Assembly: GCA_026126105.1 (NCBI GenBank)
Contig: JAHCJV010000032.1
Span: 1 to 58,563 of the forward strand
Direction of reading: 5' to 3'
DNA: 58,563 nt
Origin: Enhydrobacter sp.
Lineage (GTDB): Bacteria > Pseudomonadota > Alphaproteobacteria > Reyranellales > Reyranellaceae
Made by a program: the position numbers and the translations under genes. Under the pieces are notes generated by a model. That model saw only the letters and a program-made list of their open reading frames with translations. It searched no databases and was not told where the DNA came from. Numbering within the stretch: the stretch's first letter is position 1; every line of letters starts with the position of its first letter. Below, in pieces: positions 1 through 8,608 of this stretch.

Positions 1-2309
1 GTGCCGCCGTCCAGGATATCCGCGCCGATCCTGCCCATCAGCACGTCGTTGCCGCCCAAGCCCATGAGCTTGTTGACGCCGCTGTCGCCCATCAGCGTAT
101 CGGCGGCGGCCGATCCCGTCAGGTTCTCGATCGAGACGAACCGGTCCCAGGTCTGCCATCCGGTCAGGGCGAGATCCTTGATCACGCCGTAACCACGCCA
201 GCTGTAGTCCACCGTGTCGCTACCGGTACCGCCGTCGAACGTATCGTATCCGATACCGCCGCGCAGGATGTCGTTGCCGCCCATGCCGTTCAGGAAGTCG
301 TCGCCGTTGCGCGAGAACAGGATGTTGGCCGCACTATTGCCCGTGAGCGTGTCGTTGCTGTTGGTGCCGGTCAGGTTCTCGACCGAGACATAGGTGTCTC
401 CCGCCGCCTCGCCCGTGTTGCTTGCGGGCACGGAAAGGCTGGCGACGACCCCCGCCGTCGAGGTCGTCGGGATCAGCAGCGAGTAGTCGACTGTATCGGT
501 GCCGGTGCCGCCGTTCATCGCGTCCCCGCCCGGGCCGCCTGCGAGGATGTCGTTGCCCGCCAGTCCGTTCAGCTTGTTGTCCCCGTCATCGCCGCCCAAT
601 GTGTCGGCGTGAGCCGAGCCGGTCAGATTCTCGATCGAGACATAGGCATCAGCGCTGGCGTCGCCCTCCCCCAGCCCGAACCCCCAAACGGCCAGAAAAG
701 CCGTAACCGCCGCAGCGGCATTGACGTAGGTGGCGGTGTCATTCCCGTCGCCGCCGTCCAGCATCTCGTAGTTGAAACTGAAGATGCTGCTGCTGCCGCC
801 GCCACGGCTTTCGAGGACGTCATCGCCGCCGAGGCCGGAGAGCTTGTTGGCGCTACCGTCGCCGACCAGCACATCGTTGAACGCTGAGCCGATCAGGTTC
901 TCCACGTCCACGTAGCTGTCGCCGGCGGCCTCGCCGGTATTCGAGGCCGGCACGGCGATGCTGGCGACGACGGCTGCGGTCGCATCGGCATAGCTCGCGG
1001 CATCCTTGCCGGCGCCGCCGTCCAGAACGTCGGCGCCCCCGCGGCCCTGCAGGATGTCGTTGCCCGCCAGCCCGGACAGGACGTTGACGCCGAAGCCGCT
1101 GACCGACGGGTTGGTGCCGGTCAGCGTGTCGCCAAAGGCAGAGCCGGTCAGGTTCTCGATCGAGTCGTAGATGTCGCCGGCGGCCTCGCCGGTATTGGTG
1201 CCGGGTGCGATCAGGCTCGCGACGACGGCACCCGTGGCCGCGGAATAGCTCGCCGTGTCGCTGCCGTCCTTGCCGCTCAGCAGGTCGGCGCCGGCACGGC
1301 CCTGCAGCACGTCGTCGCCCTGCAGGCCGAACAGCCCATTGCTGCCGGCATCGCCAACCAACGTGTCGGCGAAGACGCTGCCGCTCAGGTTCTCGATCGA
1401 GGTATAGGTGTCGCCGGCCGCTTCGCCGGTGTTCGAGGCCGGTAGCGTGAGGCTGGCGACGACGCCCGCCGTTGCGTTGCCGTAGGCCGCCGTGTCGGTA
1501 CCGCCCTGCCCGTTCAGCGCGTCACCGCCCTCGCCGCCTGTCAGCACGTTGCCCTGGCCGTTGCCCGACAGGGCGTCGGCGAACGCCGAGCCCGTAAGGT
1601 TCTCGATGGATATGTAGGTGTCGCCCGCCGCATCGCCGGTATTGCCGGCGGGCGAGGCGAGGCTTGCGATCACGCCGGCCGCCGCGTCGGCGTAGCTGCC
1701 GGTGTCGCTGCCGTTGCCGCCGTCCAGCACGTCGGCGCCGCCGCGGCCCTCCAAGATGTCATTGCCGTCGAGGCCTGACAGCCTGTTGATGCCGGCACCG
1801 CCGACGGACGGATCCGAACCGGTCAGCACGTCGTTGAAGCCGGAACCGGTAAGGTTCTCGATTGACAGATAGCTGTCCCCTGCAGCGTCGCCCGTGTTGC
1901 CGCCCGGCGCGGCGAGGCTCGCGGCGATTCCGGACGCGGCGCTGGCGTAGCTCGCGGTGTCGATGCCGCCGAACCCGTTCAGCGTGTCGGCGCCTTCGCC
2001 GCCGGTCAGGACATTGGCGGAATCGTTGCCCGCCAGCACGTCGTCGTGGCGCGAGCCGCTCAGGTTCTCGATCGACTTGTAGGTGTCGCCTGCGGCCGCG
2101 CCAGTATTCGAGCCCGGCGCGGCGAGGCTGGCTGTCACGCCGGTCCCCGCCCCGGCGTAGCTGGCGGTGTCGTTGCCGCCGCTGCCGTTCAGCAAATCCG
2201 GCCCGTCGCCTCCGATGAGCGTGTCGTTGCCGGTCAGGCCGTTGATCGAATCGGCGACGGCGGTGCCGATAAGCAGGTCATCGTTCGACGTGCCCGTGAT
2301 GATTGGCAT
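1..2309 (-). CDS. RTX/hemolysin-type calcium-binding repeat protein (N-terminal part; runs off left edge)
   Basis: An open frame on the minus strand starts at ATG 2309 (MPIITGTSNDDLLIG...) and stays open to the window edge, giving 769 residues with no stop. It is built of glycine/aspartate nonapeptides of the GGxGNDxLxG type, the parallel beta-roll that binds Ca2+ outside the cell. Nine copies of a longer module recur about every 70-90 residues, each holding a stretch like YxxAxxGVxASL, then NTGEAAGDTY, then SIENLTGS and a DTLxG repeat. There is no Sec signal and no globular N-terminal domain; the repeats begin within ten residues of the start. Proteins of this class normally leave by a type I system through a C-terminal signal, which would lie outside the window. 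No TISS genes are visible here. The exact role (adhesin, S-layer-like or matrix protein, or the support of a missing enzyme domain) cannot be told. Confidence 0.9.
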   Translation of the reverse strand, partial: MPIITGTSNDDLLIGTAVADSINGLTGNDTLIGGDGPDLLNGSGGNDTASYAGAGTGVTASLAAPGSNTGAAAGDTYKSIENLSGSRHDDVLAGNDSANVLTGGEGADTLNGFGGIDTASYASAASGIAASLAAPGGNTGDAAGDSYLSIENLTGSGFNDVLTGSDPSVGGAGINRLSGLDGNDILEGRGGADVLDGGNGSDTGSYADAAAGVIASLASPAGNTGDAAGDTYISIENLTGSAFADALSGNGQGNVLTGGEGGDALNGQGGTDTAAYGNATAGVVASLTLPASNTGEAAGDTYTSIENLSGSVFADTLVGDAGSNGLFGLQGDDVLQGRAGADLLSGKDGSDTASYSAATGAVVASLIAPGTNTGEAAGDIYDSIENLTGSAFGDTLTGTNPSVSGFGVNVLSGLAGNDILQGRGGADVLDGGAGKDAASYADATAAVVASIAVPASNTGEAAGDSYVDVENLIGSAFNDVLVGDGSANKLSGLGGDDVLESRGGGSSSIFSFNYEMLDGGDGNDTATYVNAAAAVTAFLAVWGFGLGEGDASADAYVSIENLTGSAHADTLGGDDGDNKLNGLAGNDILAGGPGGDAMNGGTGTDTVDYSLLIPTTSTAGVVASLSVPASNTGEAAGDTYVSVENLTGTNSNDTLTGNSAANILFSRNGDDFLNGMGGNDILRGGIGYDTFDGGTGSDTVDYSWRGYGVIKDLALTGWQTWDRFVSIENLTGSAAADTLMGDSGVNKLMGLGGNDVLMGRIGADILDGG

Positions 2310-2477
2310 GCATCCCCACTGCTTCCCGCCGGCTCATTGACGCTCGAGGGACGTCGGCACCCTCCAGCGGCGCGAACCGAAAACCCCAAACGAAGCGACA
2401 TCCCCAATGCAGACAACGCTAACACGGCGTAAAGGCGAGTGTCCAAGAGCGGGACGCGCGCCGCGAGAGGTGCTGCC

Positions 2478-2960
2478 GTGCCGATGAAGGAGTCGACCTT
2501 GCTGCCTGAGCGTTTCGAGCTTCCAATCCGAATCGTCGCCGTGGACCCGGTTCCAGGGCTCGTGATCGTCCTCCAGAAGGGACAGGCCGCCAGGATCGAG
2601 CTCATCCCGCCCACAAGCCAATCGAAGGACGCCGTCGTCTTCGACGTGGAGGTGACGGTCGACGGCCGTCTCGCGGACGGCCGGCCTCGCCTGCTGGGTC
2701 CTGTTGTCCAAGGCCCGCCCAAGGCGCGCTTCGTCTATCTGGCGGTGGGCACGTATGCGGGCCAGACGGCGTCCCAATGGGGAGGCCGGGTCAAGTTCCC
2801 GTTGAGCGGCCTGTCCTGGGACCAGGTGGAGACGCTTGCGCCGGGTCACCGCCTCGTCGCGCGAATTGCAGGTCGCTCGCCGAAGGGCGGACCTGCCCTG
2901 GCATCCGTGTCGCTTCTGGAGCCCGGTTGGCACGTGGACGCTCCGAAGCGGGGCAGGTGA
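2478..2960 (+). CDS. DUF5990-like hypothetical protein
   Basis: A protein of about 160 residues with an opening of the type LPIRIVAVDPVPGL followed by alternating hydrophobic and charged beta strands. It resembles the small cytosolic family DUF5990, whose function is unknown. I chose GTG 2478 because a GAGAGG ribosome site lies seven bases upstream; ATG 2484 and GTG 2439 are in the same frame. There is no signal peptide or membrane segment. It is divergent from the RTX gene and ends five bases before the convergent HxlR gene. The family assignment is from memory of its N-terminal pattern and is moderate. Confidence 0.6.
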   Translation: MPMKESTLLPERFELPIRIVAVDPVPGLVIVLQKGQAARIELIPPTSQSKDAVVFDVEVTVDGRLADGRPRLLGPVVQGPPKARFVYLAVGTYAGQTASQWGGRVKFPLSGLSWDQVETLAPGHRLVARIAGRSPKGGPALASVSLLEPGWHVDAPKRGR

Positions 2961-2965
2961 CGAAA

Positions 2966-3379
2966 TCAGGAACTCGCCGATCCGCGGGCTGAAGAACGGC
3001 TCGCTGCTGTCGGCTGGCCCTTCCAGCGCTGCGCCCAGAACAGCAGCTCGTCGAGCGCGGGGCAGAGCTCCTCGCCCCCCGGCGTCAGCCGGTATTCGAC
3101 CTTGGGCGGCACGACGGGGTAGACGGTTCGCGCCACGATGCCGTCGCGCTCGAGGTCGCGCAGCTGCTGGATCAGCATCTTCTGCGTGATCGCCGGGATC
3201 GCCCGTTCCAGCTCGCTGAAACGCAGCGTCCTCCGTCCGAAGAGCTCGAACAGGATCGTGAGCTTCCATCGCCCTTCGAGCACCTTCAGCGCCGCCTGCA
3301 CGCCCGCCGACGCGATCCCGGGCGTGATGCCTGGATAGACGCTCTTCTGCGAACGCTTCTTCGACCTGACCGTAGCCAT
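2966..3379 (-). CDS. HxlR-family winged-helix transcriptional regulator
   Basis: A 137-residue single-domain DNA-binding protein. The HxlR signature is clear: VLEGRWKLTIL at about residues 33-43, RRTLRFSELERAIPAITQKML at 49-69 (recognition helix), LRDLERDGIV at 73-82 and the wing YRLTPGGEEL at 96-105. The frame is open to 3499 but ATG 3379 fits the family's length. HxlR proteins usually sense quinones, aldehydes or redox-active compounds and control a divergent detoxifying enzyme. Here the divergent neighbour is an SDR oxidoreductase, with direct repeats between the two that could be the operator. The serine/alanine-rich last 14 residues are unusual. The effector is unknown. Confidence 0.9.
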   Translation of the reverse strand: MATVRSKKRSQKSVYPGITPGIASAGVQAALKVLEGRWKLTILFELFGRRTLRFSELERAIPAITQKMLIQQLRDLERDGIVARTVYPVVPPKVEYRLTPGGEELCPALDELLFWAQRWKGQPTAASRSSARGSASS

Positions 3380-3390
3380 CGAACCGGCCT

Positions 3391-3418
3391 TACTTTTTGG
3401 TGAGTACACTACTTTTTT
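3391..3418. promoter_or_regulatory. Candidate HxlR operator between the regulator and the SDR gene
   Basis: In the 113-base divergent gap, TACTTTTT occurs at 3391-3398 and again at 3410-3417, 19 bases apart, with GTGAGTACAC between them. Repeats of this AT-rich kind next to an hxlR start, in otherwise GC-rich DNA, are typical of autoregulated HxlR operators. The site is seen; binding is inferred. Confidence 0.5.
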
Positions 3419-3492
3419 GTCTGTTCTTGTCGTCTGGGGTGTTTGGCGCCATCTAGCCGAGGGTTCAACTCCGCGCTGCTGGAGACCAGGCC

Positions 3493-4275
3493 ATGACATT
3501 CGACCTCGCTCTCACCGACCGTCGGGCGCTCGTCACGGGCGGCACCAAGGGCGTCGGCGCCGCCGTCGTCCAGGCCTTGCTCGATGTTGGCGTGGCGGTG
3601 ATGGCGACGGCCCGCGCGGTCCCCGCTCCCGCGCCGCACGGCGCGCACTACGTCGCCGCGGACCTCACGACGGCGCCCGGGTGCCAGGCGGCGGTGCGCG
3701 CCACCATCGACCGGCTAGGCGGCGTCGACATCCTCGTCAACGTGCTGGGCGGCTCGAGTGCGCCAGCCGGCGGCTTTGCTACTCTCGACGACGATACGTG
3801 GCGGCGCGAGCTTGACCAGAACCTGATGGCCGCCGTCCGCCTCGATCGTGCCTTGCTGCCCGCCATGATCGCGCAGGGCAGCGGAGTCATCGTCCACGTC
3901 ACCTCGATTCAGCACCGGCTTCCCTTGCCGGAATCGACTACTGCCTATGCCGCGGCCAAAGCGGCGTTGTCGACCTACAGCAAGAGCCTCTCGAAGGAGG
4001 TAGCGCCCAAGGGGATCCGCGTCGTGCGCGTCGCGCCGGGTTGGGTCGAGACTGAAGCTGCCGTCGGCCTGGCCGAACGTCTGGCCGCCGAGGCCGGCAC
4101 CGATTACGAAGGCGGCAAGCGGATCATCATGCACTCGCTTGGCGGCATCCCCCTCGGCCGGCCAGCCAAACCCCGCGAAGTCGCGGACCTCATTGCCTTC
4201 CTCGTCTCGCCGCGCGCCGGCGCGATCACCGGAAGCGAGCATGTGATCGACGGCGGCACCGTTCCGACGGCGTGA
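3493..4275 (+). CDS. SDR family NAD(P)-dependent oxidoreductase
   Basis: A classical short-chain dehydrogenase of 260 residues. The Rossmann cofactor loop TGGTKGVG is at residues 15-22, the adenine-binding DL at about 58, and the catalytic set is Asn110, Ser138, Tyr152 and Lys156 (YAAAK). The usual NNAG is replaced by NVLGG near residue 83, as in several SDRs annotated as FabG-like. The C-terminus [11 protein letters not shown] is the normal dimer strand. A ribosome site CTGGAG lies before ATG 3493. It is probably the target of the divergent HxlR regulator, which suggests a role in disposing of a reactive carbonyl or quinone. The substrate cannot be read from the sequence. Confidence 0.9.
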   Translation: MTFDLALTDRRALVTGGTKGVGAAVVQALLDVGVAVMATARAVPAPAPHGAHYVAADLTTAPGCQAAVRATIDRLGGVDILVNVLGGSSAPAGGFATLDDDTWRRELDQNLMAAVRLDRALLPAMIAQGSGVIVHVTSIQHRLPLPESTTAYAAAKAALSTYSKSLSKEVAPKGIRVVRVAPGWVETEAAVGLAERLAAEAGTDYEGGKRIIMHSLGGIPLGRPAKPREVADLIAFLVSPRAGAITGSEHVIDGGTVPTA

Positions 4276-4279
4276 GGCC

Positions 4280-4555
4280 CTAGAGGTTTCCGCCGGCGAT
4301 CATGCTGAAGCGCGTGCGTATCTCGTCCACGGTCGGCGCATGGTCCGCCACCACCTCGGGATATTCGCGGGCCACTTCCGCACGATCCAGCTCGTCGAGA
4401 TGCGCGTCGGCCGCGAGGTGGTCGTCCGGCAGCGCACCAAGCGCCTTGTGCAGGTGAACCGCCTTCCAGTGCCTCACTCCTGCCTCGGCTTCGGATTCGA
4501 GCTTCACCAGCCGCTCCTCGAAGCGGCGTAGCACGTCAGCCAACGCGTTCGACAT
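4280..4555 (-). CDS. Small conserved hypothetical protein, coupled to the dioxygenase
   Basis: A 91-residue soluble, charged, mostly helical protein that I do not recognise. Its ATG at 4555 lies 20 bases inside the end of the dioxygenase gene and is preceded by a good GGGGAG site at 8 bases, so it is very probably translated with it. There is no signal peptide, cysteine motif or membrane segment. A W-K-A-V-H-L-H-K stretch at about residues 30-37 and an acidic middle are the only notable features. The arrangement suggests an accessory to the dioxygenase, but nothing proves it. Confidence 0.6.
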   Translation of the reverse strand: MSNALADVLRRFEERLVKLESEAEAGVRHWKAVHLHKALGALPDDHLAADAHLDELDRAEVAREYPEVVADHAPTVDEIRTRFSMIAGGNL

Positions 4556-5480
4556 GTCTGATCTCCCCAGTGATTTCGTTAGTTCCTGTATTCACCTGCC
4601 TGATGTAATGCGCCGCTGGCAGCGGCAAGTCGAGCGTCGTGGTGCGGCGCATCTCGCGGCGGTGGTTCTGGTCGTCGAACGGCCGGGCACGATGCATGGT
4701 GCAACGATTGTCCCAGATCACGAAATCATGCGGCCGCCAGACGTGACGATAGATGAATTGCGGCTGCGTGGCGTGATCGCTCAGGTCGCGCAGCAGCAGC
4801 CGGCCTTCCGGCACCGGCCGGTCGACGACGTGTTCCGCGTGCGAGGCGAGATAGAGCGCGCGGCGCCCGGAGCCCGGGATCGTACGCACCAGCGGATGGT
4901 CGGCCCCCGGCAGCTTGGCCTTCTCCTCGTCGCTGAAGTCGAAGCCCAGGACGTGACGCGAATAGACGATCGTATGGTGGACGCGCAGTCCCTCGATCGA
5001 AGCGCGGGTCTCCTCGTCGAGCGCATCGTAGGCGGCACGCATGTCGGCGAACTCGGTATCGGCCCGCACCGGCGGCACCACGCGCGCCGACAGCATCGAG
5101 TAGCGGCCCGGCGGATCGACGAACGAGGCATCGGTGTGCCACAGCCGGTTGGCGACCGAGGAGGCGCGCATGCGGTTGTTGGCGTCCCGGATCTTGCCGT
5201 CCTTGTCGACGTTGGACACGTCGGCCAGCGCCTCGTTACCGAAGCGGTTCTTGCCGATTGCCGAAGAGGACGTGCGGGCATGCAGCGTGCCGTCGAAGCG
5301 CTCCGCGAAGTCCAGCTGCTCCTGGTCGGTGAACCTCTGGTCCCGGAAAACCAGTACGGCGTACTTGTCCATGCCGGCCCGGAGCGCCTCGAGCGATTCG
5401 CGATCATGCACCTGGCGCAGGTCGATGGATCCTACTTCGCCGGCGAAGGCGGACGTGAGCGGCGTGATGGTGACGGTCAT
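4536..5480 (-). CDS. TauD/TfdA-family Fe(II)/2-oxoglutarate dioxygenase
   Basis: A 314-residue protein of the TauD/TfdA fold. The iron-binding facial triad is visible: His115 and Asp117 in WHTDASF, and the distal His263 in TMHRARPFD. The 2-oxoglutarate-binding arginine follows in RREMRRTTT near residue 278. These enzymes hydroxylate taurine, chlorophenoxyacetates, alkylsulfates or other carboxylates and sulfonates, using 2-oxoglutarate and O2. I chose ATG 5480 (MTVTITPL) with GGAAGGGAG upstream, because the 14-residue extension to 5522 has no support. The last gene but one in a minus-strand run, it follows the GNAT gene by 76 bases. The substrate is unknown; the TfdA/clavaminate-like branch is as likely as taurine. 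Confidence 0.88.
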   Translation of the reverse strand: MTVTITPLTSAFAGEVGSIDLRQVHDRESLEALRAGMDKYAVLVFRDQRFTDQEQLDFAERFDGTLHARTSSSAIGKNRFGNEALADVSNVDKDGKIRDANNRMRASSVANRLWHTDASFVDPPGRYSMLSARVVPPVRADTEFADMRAAYDALDEETRASIEGLRVHHTIVYSRHVLGFDFSDEEKAKLPGADHPLVRTIPGSGRRALYLASHAEHVVDRPVPEGRLLLRDLSDHATQPQFIYRHVWRPHDFVIWDNRCTMHRARPFDDQNHRREMRRTTTLDLPLPAAHYIRQVNTGTNEITGEIRHVERVG

Positions 5481-5556
5481 GCGGTGCTCCCTTCCTGTGG
5501 ACGGGATTTCATCCTGATCCAAATCCGGCCCGTGACCAACCGGTTTTGGTCCGGCT

Positions 5557-6048
5557 TCAGACTGAAAACGACTTCACCATGTAGACCCTGATGTGAGGGT
5601 CCAGCCCGTCGTCGATCGGGCCGCGGCTCACGATCTTGAAGCCGTGCCGCTGGTAGAGCCGAATGTTGGCCGCTGCCATCTCGGCGGTCATGAGCGAAAG
5701 GCCGCCTAATCCGCGCCCTCGCGCCACCTCGGCGATTCTCTCCAACAGCCAACTCCCGACGCCGGTCCCCTGCTTCGCCGGATCAACTGCGATCTGGTCG
5801 ATATACAGCTCTTTTCCCTCGCGATTCGTTCGGACAGCACCGACGACGCGCTCTCCGTCGAGAGCGAGGTACACGTCACCGCGCGCGACTTCAGCCGCAA
5901 GGCGCTCCCGCTGTTCAGCAAACTGAACAGATCCGTCAACAGGAAACTCACGCCCCAGTGTCCGGAAGTAGGGCGTGAAGGCTGCGCGTATGACGCGCAC
6001 GACCTCGTCGCACTCCGAAATCACGGCCGTTCTGAAAGTCAGCACCAT
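5557..6048 (-). CDS. GNAT family N-acetyltransferase
   Basis: A 163-residue single GNAT domain. Motif A is clear as VDPAKQGTGVGSWLL with the acetyl-CoA loop Q-G-T-G-V-G, followed by motif B around NIRLYQRHGFKIVSRG. The beginning LTFRTAVISECDEVVRVIRAAF is the normal first strand and helix. The substrate is not predictable; neighbours (ureohydrolase, aminotransferase) make an amine plausible. ATG 6048 is used; a GTG at 6078 is in frame and adds ten residues. The ribosome site is poor for both. Confidence 0.85.
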   Translation of the reverse strand: MVLTFRTAVISECDEVVRVIRAAFTPYFRTLGREFPVDGSVQFAEQRERLAAEVARGDVYLALDGERVVGAVRTNREGKELYIDQIAVDPAKQGTGVGSWLLERIAEVARGRGLGGLSLMTAEMAAANIRLYQRHGFKIVSRGPIDDGLDPHIRVYMVKSFSV

Positions 6049-6096
6049 GGACGCATGAACACACAGTTCAGGAGACACCCTTTATCTCTTGCCGGA

Positions 6097-7077
6097 TCAT
6101 GCGAGACGGCCTTTCCGCTTTGCGACCGCTTCGGCGAGCAGGCAGAGGATCTCCCACATCATGGTGACACCCACGAGGGCCGTGTTGCCGCTCATGTCGA
6201 AAGGCGGCGAGACCTCGACGACGTCGCCCCCGACCAGGTTGAGCCCACGCAGGCCGCGCAGCATGCGCTGCGCCTCGTGCGGGGTGTAGCCGCCGATCTC
6301 GGGCGTGCCGGTGCCCGGCGCATACGCGGGATCGAGACCGTCGACGTCGAAGCTGACATAGGTCGGGCCGTCGCCGACGACGCGGCGCGCCTCGGCGATC
6401 ACCTTCTCCACGCCGAGGTCGAAATACTCTTCGATATAGATCACCCGCATGCCCTGTTCGACCGCCCAATCGTTGTCGTCGCTCTTGTAGAGCGAACCGC
6501 GAATGCCGATCTGGATTACCCGCTTCGGGTCGAGCAGCCCCTCCTCCACCGCGCGGCGGAAGGGCGTGCCGTGGGTATACTTGAAGCCGCCGAAGTAGGT
6601 GTCCCAGGTGTCGCTGTGAGCATCGAAGTGGACCATGCCGAGCGGCGCTTGCCCCTTCGCGATGCCGCGCATGATCGGCAATGTGATCAGGTGGTCGCCG
6701 CCGGCCGACAGCGGGATCGCGCCTGCGTCATGGATCTTGGCATAGAAGTGCTCGATCCGCGCCAGCGAGTCGTCGAGGCTGGCCGGATTCACCGGCGCGT
6801 CGCCGAGATCGCCGCATTTGGCGAGCTCGTAGGGCGCGATGCGGGTGACGTGATGGATGCGCCGCATCATGGTCGACAGGTCGCGCATCTGGCGCGGACC
6901 GTGCCGGGCGCCGGGCCGGTTGGTCGTGCCGCCGTCCCACGGCACGCCGATCATGGCGATCTCGAGATCGGCCGGATTGCGCTGCAGCGGCAGCCGCATG
7001 AAGGTCGCGATGTCGCCGAAGCGCGGGACGACAGTGCCAGCAACGGGTTGGGGGAAGTTCCGGGGAACGTCGTTCAT
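6097..7077 (-). CDS. speB: Agmatinase-family ureohydrolase (arginase/agmatinase/guanidino-acid hydrolase)
   Basis: A 326-residue binuclear-metal ureohydrolase. All metal ligands are present: His129 (GGDH), Asp152, His154 and Asp156 (HFDAHSD), and Asp244 and Asp246 (SFDVDGLDP). The family removes urea from a guanidino group: agmatine to putrescine, or 4-guanidinobutyrate or 3-guanidinopropionate to the amino acid. The sequence alone does not separate these, so speB is a family label. It follows the class III aminotransferase by about 100 bases that hold a dispersed palindromic repeat. A ureohydrolase plus an aminotransferase would feed the freed amino compound into central metabolism. Confidence 0.88.
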   Translation of the reverse strand: MNDVPRNFPQPVAGTVVPRFGDIATFMRLPLQRNPADLEIAMIGVPWDGGTTNRPGARHGPRQMRDLSTMMRRIHHVTRIAPYELAKCGDLGDAPVNPASLDDSLARIEHFYAKIHDAGAIPLSAGGDHLITLPIMRGIAKGQAPLGMVHFDAHSDTWDTYFGGFKYTHGTPFRRAVEEGLLDPKRVIQIGIRGSLYKSDDNDWAVEQGMRVIYIEEYFDLGVEKVIAEARRVVGDGPTYVSFDVDGLDPAYAPGTGTPEIGGYTPHEAQRMLRGLRGLNLVGGDVVEVSPPFDMSGNTALVGVTMMWEILCLLAEAVAKRKGRLA

Positions 7078-7088
7078 GCGCTGCCCTT

Positions 7089-7176
7089 TGTCATTCTGAG
7101 CGCACCGAAGGATCCAGGCGAACGACCAGCGATCCTGGTGCCGGCGTGAGGTCCTTCACTGCGCTCGGAACGACAG
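7089..7176. repeat. Intergenic palindromic repeat, copy A
   Basis: Two inverted arms of about 27 bases face each other: left TGTCATTCTGAGCGCACCGA (7089 onward) and right ending in TGCGCTCGGAACGACAG (to 7176), with about 35 bases between. It matches copies at 41720-41810 and 47691-47781, but is more diverged. It sits between the aminotransferase and ureohydrolase genes. Confidence 0.8.
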
Positions 7177-7183
7177 AAGCCCA

Positions 7184-8515
7184 TCACGTCAGCAACGCCT
7201 TGCGCGCTTCGACGAATTCCTCGACCGCCGCCACGAAGCGATCGGCCTCGGCGTCGCCGATCATGATGTTGAGCGCCACGAAGCCGCGCCGCGCGATCCA
7301 GATGCCGGCAGCCACCATGTCGAAATAGAACAGCTCCTTGATGTCCTGGTTGGAGGTGGCGATATCTGCCGCCGTCCGGATAGGCCGGGTCGTGGCGTGG
7401 GCTGTCATCATCGATCCGATGCCGGAGAATTGGAGCGCCACGCCCGCCTTCTGGCAGATCGCGTTGAGCCGCTCGCGAATCGTCTCGCCGCGGGCGTTCA
7501 GCGCGAGAGCCGCTTCGGGCGTGTAAACCTCGCCGTAGCCCGCGACGCCGGCCGCCATCGTCAGCACGTTGTTGTTGAACGTGCCGGCATGCGGCAGATG
7601 GTCGGGCTTCGTAGGGTCGAACAGCTCCATGATCTCGCGCTTGCCGCCGAAGGCGCCGAACGACATGCCGCCGCCGATATACTTGCCGAGCGTGGTCATG
7701 TCGGGAATGACGCCGAGCTTGGCCTGCAGCCCGCCCGGCGACAGGCGCGAGGTCATCACCTCGTCGAAAATCAGCGTGATGTCGTGGCTCCAGGTTTCCT
7801 TGCGAAGCATGTGGAGGAACTCGGGATCGCCCGGCAGGCAGCCATGGCTGCCCTGCATCGGCTCGACCAGCACGGCGAAGATCTCCTGCGCGTGCTTGCG
7901 CAGCAGCTCGCGCGTTCGCTCAGTGTCGTTGTACGGCGCGACGACGTACTCGTAGGGCATGTTCACCGGCGAGCCGCCCGACACGAAATAGAGCACGCCA
8001 CCATGGTAACCGCCGTGGAACACCATGACCTTTGTCGCCGCCTTGCGGCCTTTGCGCTGGGCGAAGACGCGGGCGCCGGCCAGCGCCATCACGTTGCCTT
8101 CGGTGCCCGAGTTGGTGAATCGCACCAGGTCGATCGACGGCATGCGATCGACGATCAGCTTCGCGAGCCTGGCCTCGTTCTCGTTGCGGCCGGCGAAGTT
8201 CCAGCCGTGGTCGAGTGCCTTGTCGATCGCCTTGCGGATCACCGGATGGGAGTGGCCGTAGATTCCCGCCGTGTATTCGCCCAGCACGTCGATGTACTCG
8301 TGCCCGTCGACATCCCACAGTCGGCAGCCCTCGCCCTTCACGACCGTCAGCGGAAACGGCGCGTTGTGCAGCGTGGTGCGGGTGTTGCCGCCGGGCATCG
8401 CCTCCATCGCTTCCTGCTGGCGGGCAAAGCTCCTGGGATTGCGGTCGATATAGGCCTGCCGCGCCTCGGTGAGCGCGGATTGCAGGTCTGAATTTACGAG
8501 CGGCTGATCGGGCAC
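7184..8515 (-). CDS. Class III PLP-dependent aminotransferase (glutamate-1-semialdehyde aminomutase-like)
   Basis: A protein of about 443 residues in the class III aminotransferase family. The opening PGGNTRTTLHNAPFPL and the block FTNSGTEGNVMALAGAR are typical of the HemL-like branch. The PLP aspartate is in LIFDEVMTS near residue 251 and the Schiff-base lysine is in TTLGKYIGGG near 278. True HemL acts in haem synthesis, but many relatives are catabolic omega-aminotransferases. The surroundings here (ureohydrolase, FAD amine oxidase) favour catabolism. GTG 8515 is chosen because AAGGAG lies six bases before it; the frame is open to 8548. Confidence 0.88.
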   Translation of the reverse strand: MPDQPLVNSDLQSALTEARQAYIDRNPRSFARQQEAMEAMPGGNTRTTLHNAPFPLTVVKGEGCRLWDVDGHEYIDVLGEYTAGIYGHSHPVIRKAIDKALDHGWNFAGRNENEARLAKLIVDRMPSIDLVRFTNSGTEGNVMALAGARVFAQRKGRKAATKVMVFHGGYHGGVLYFVSGGSPVNMPYEYVVAPYNDTERTRELLRKHAQEIFAVLVEPMQGSHGCLPGDPEFLHMLRKETWSHDITLIFDEVMTSRLSPGGLQAKLGVIPDMTTLGKYIGGGMSFGAFGGKREIMELFDPTKPDHLPHAGTFNNNVLTMAAGVAGYGEVYTPEAALALNARGETIRERLNAICQKAGVALQFSGIGSMMTAHATTRPIRTAADIATSNQDIKELFYFDMVAAGIWIARRGFVALNIMIGDAEADRFVAAVEEFVEARKALLT

Positions 8516-8608
8516 GGTTGACTCCTTCGGAACGAGCAAGTCTATCACACTTCGCCTGGCCCCTTGGGACGAGGTCGGGCTCGTCCGCCGACATGCTGTC
8601 GCAAGCGC

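Noticed and set aside
1..2309. Direct repeats that could be taken for a CRISPR or satellite array
   Set aside because: The repeats are in frame and encode glycine/aspartate nonapeptides; spacing is irregular and there are no unique spacers or cas genes.
4554..5591. Long plus-strand frame (345 codons) opposite the TauD-type gene
   Set aside because: It is the antisense of a well-supported enzyme; its composition is arginine/valine-rich with no family pattern. Similar shadows at 6055-7149, 7397-8491, 8816-9787, 31089-32630 and 42667-44376 were dismissed for the same reason.
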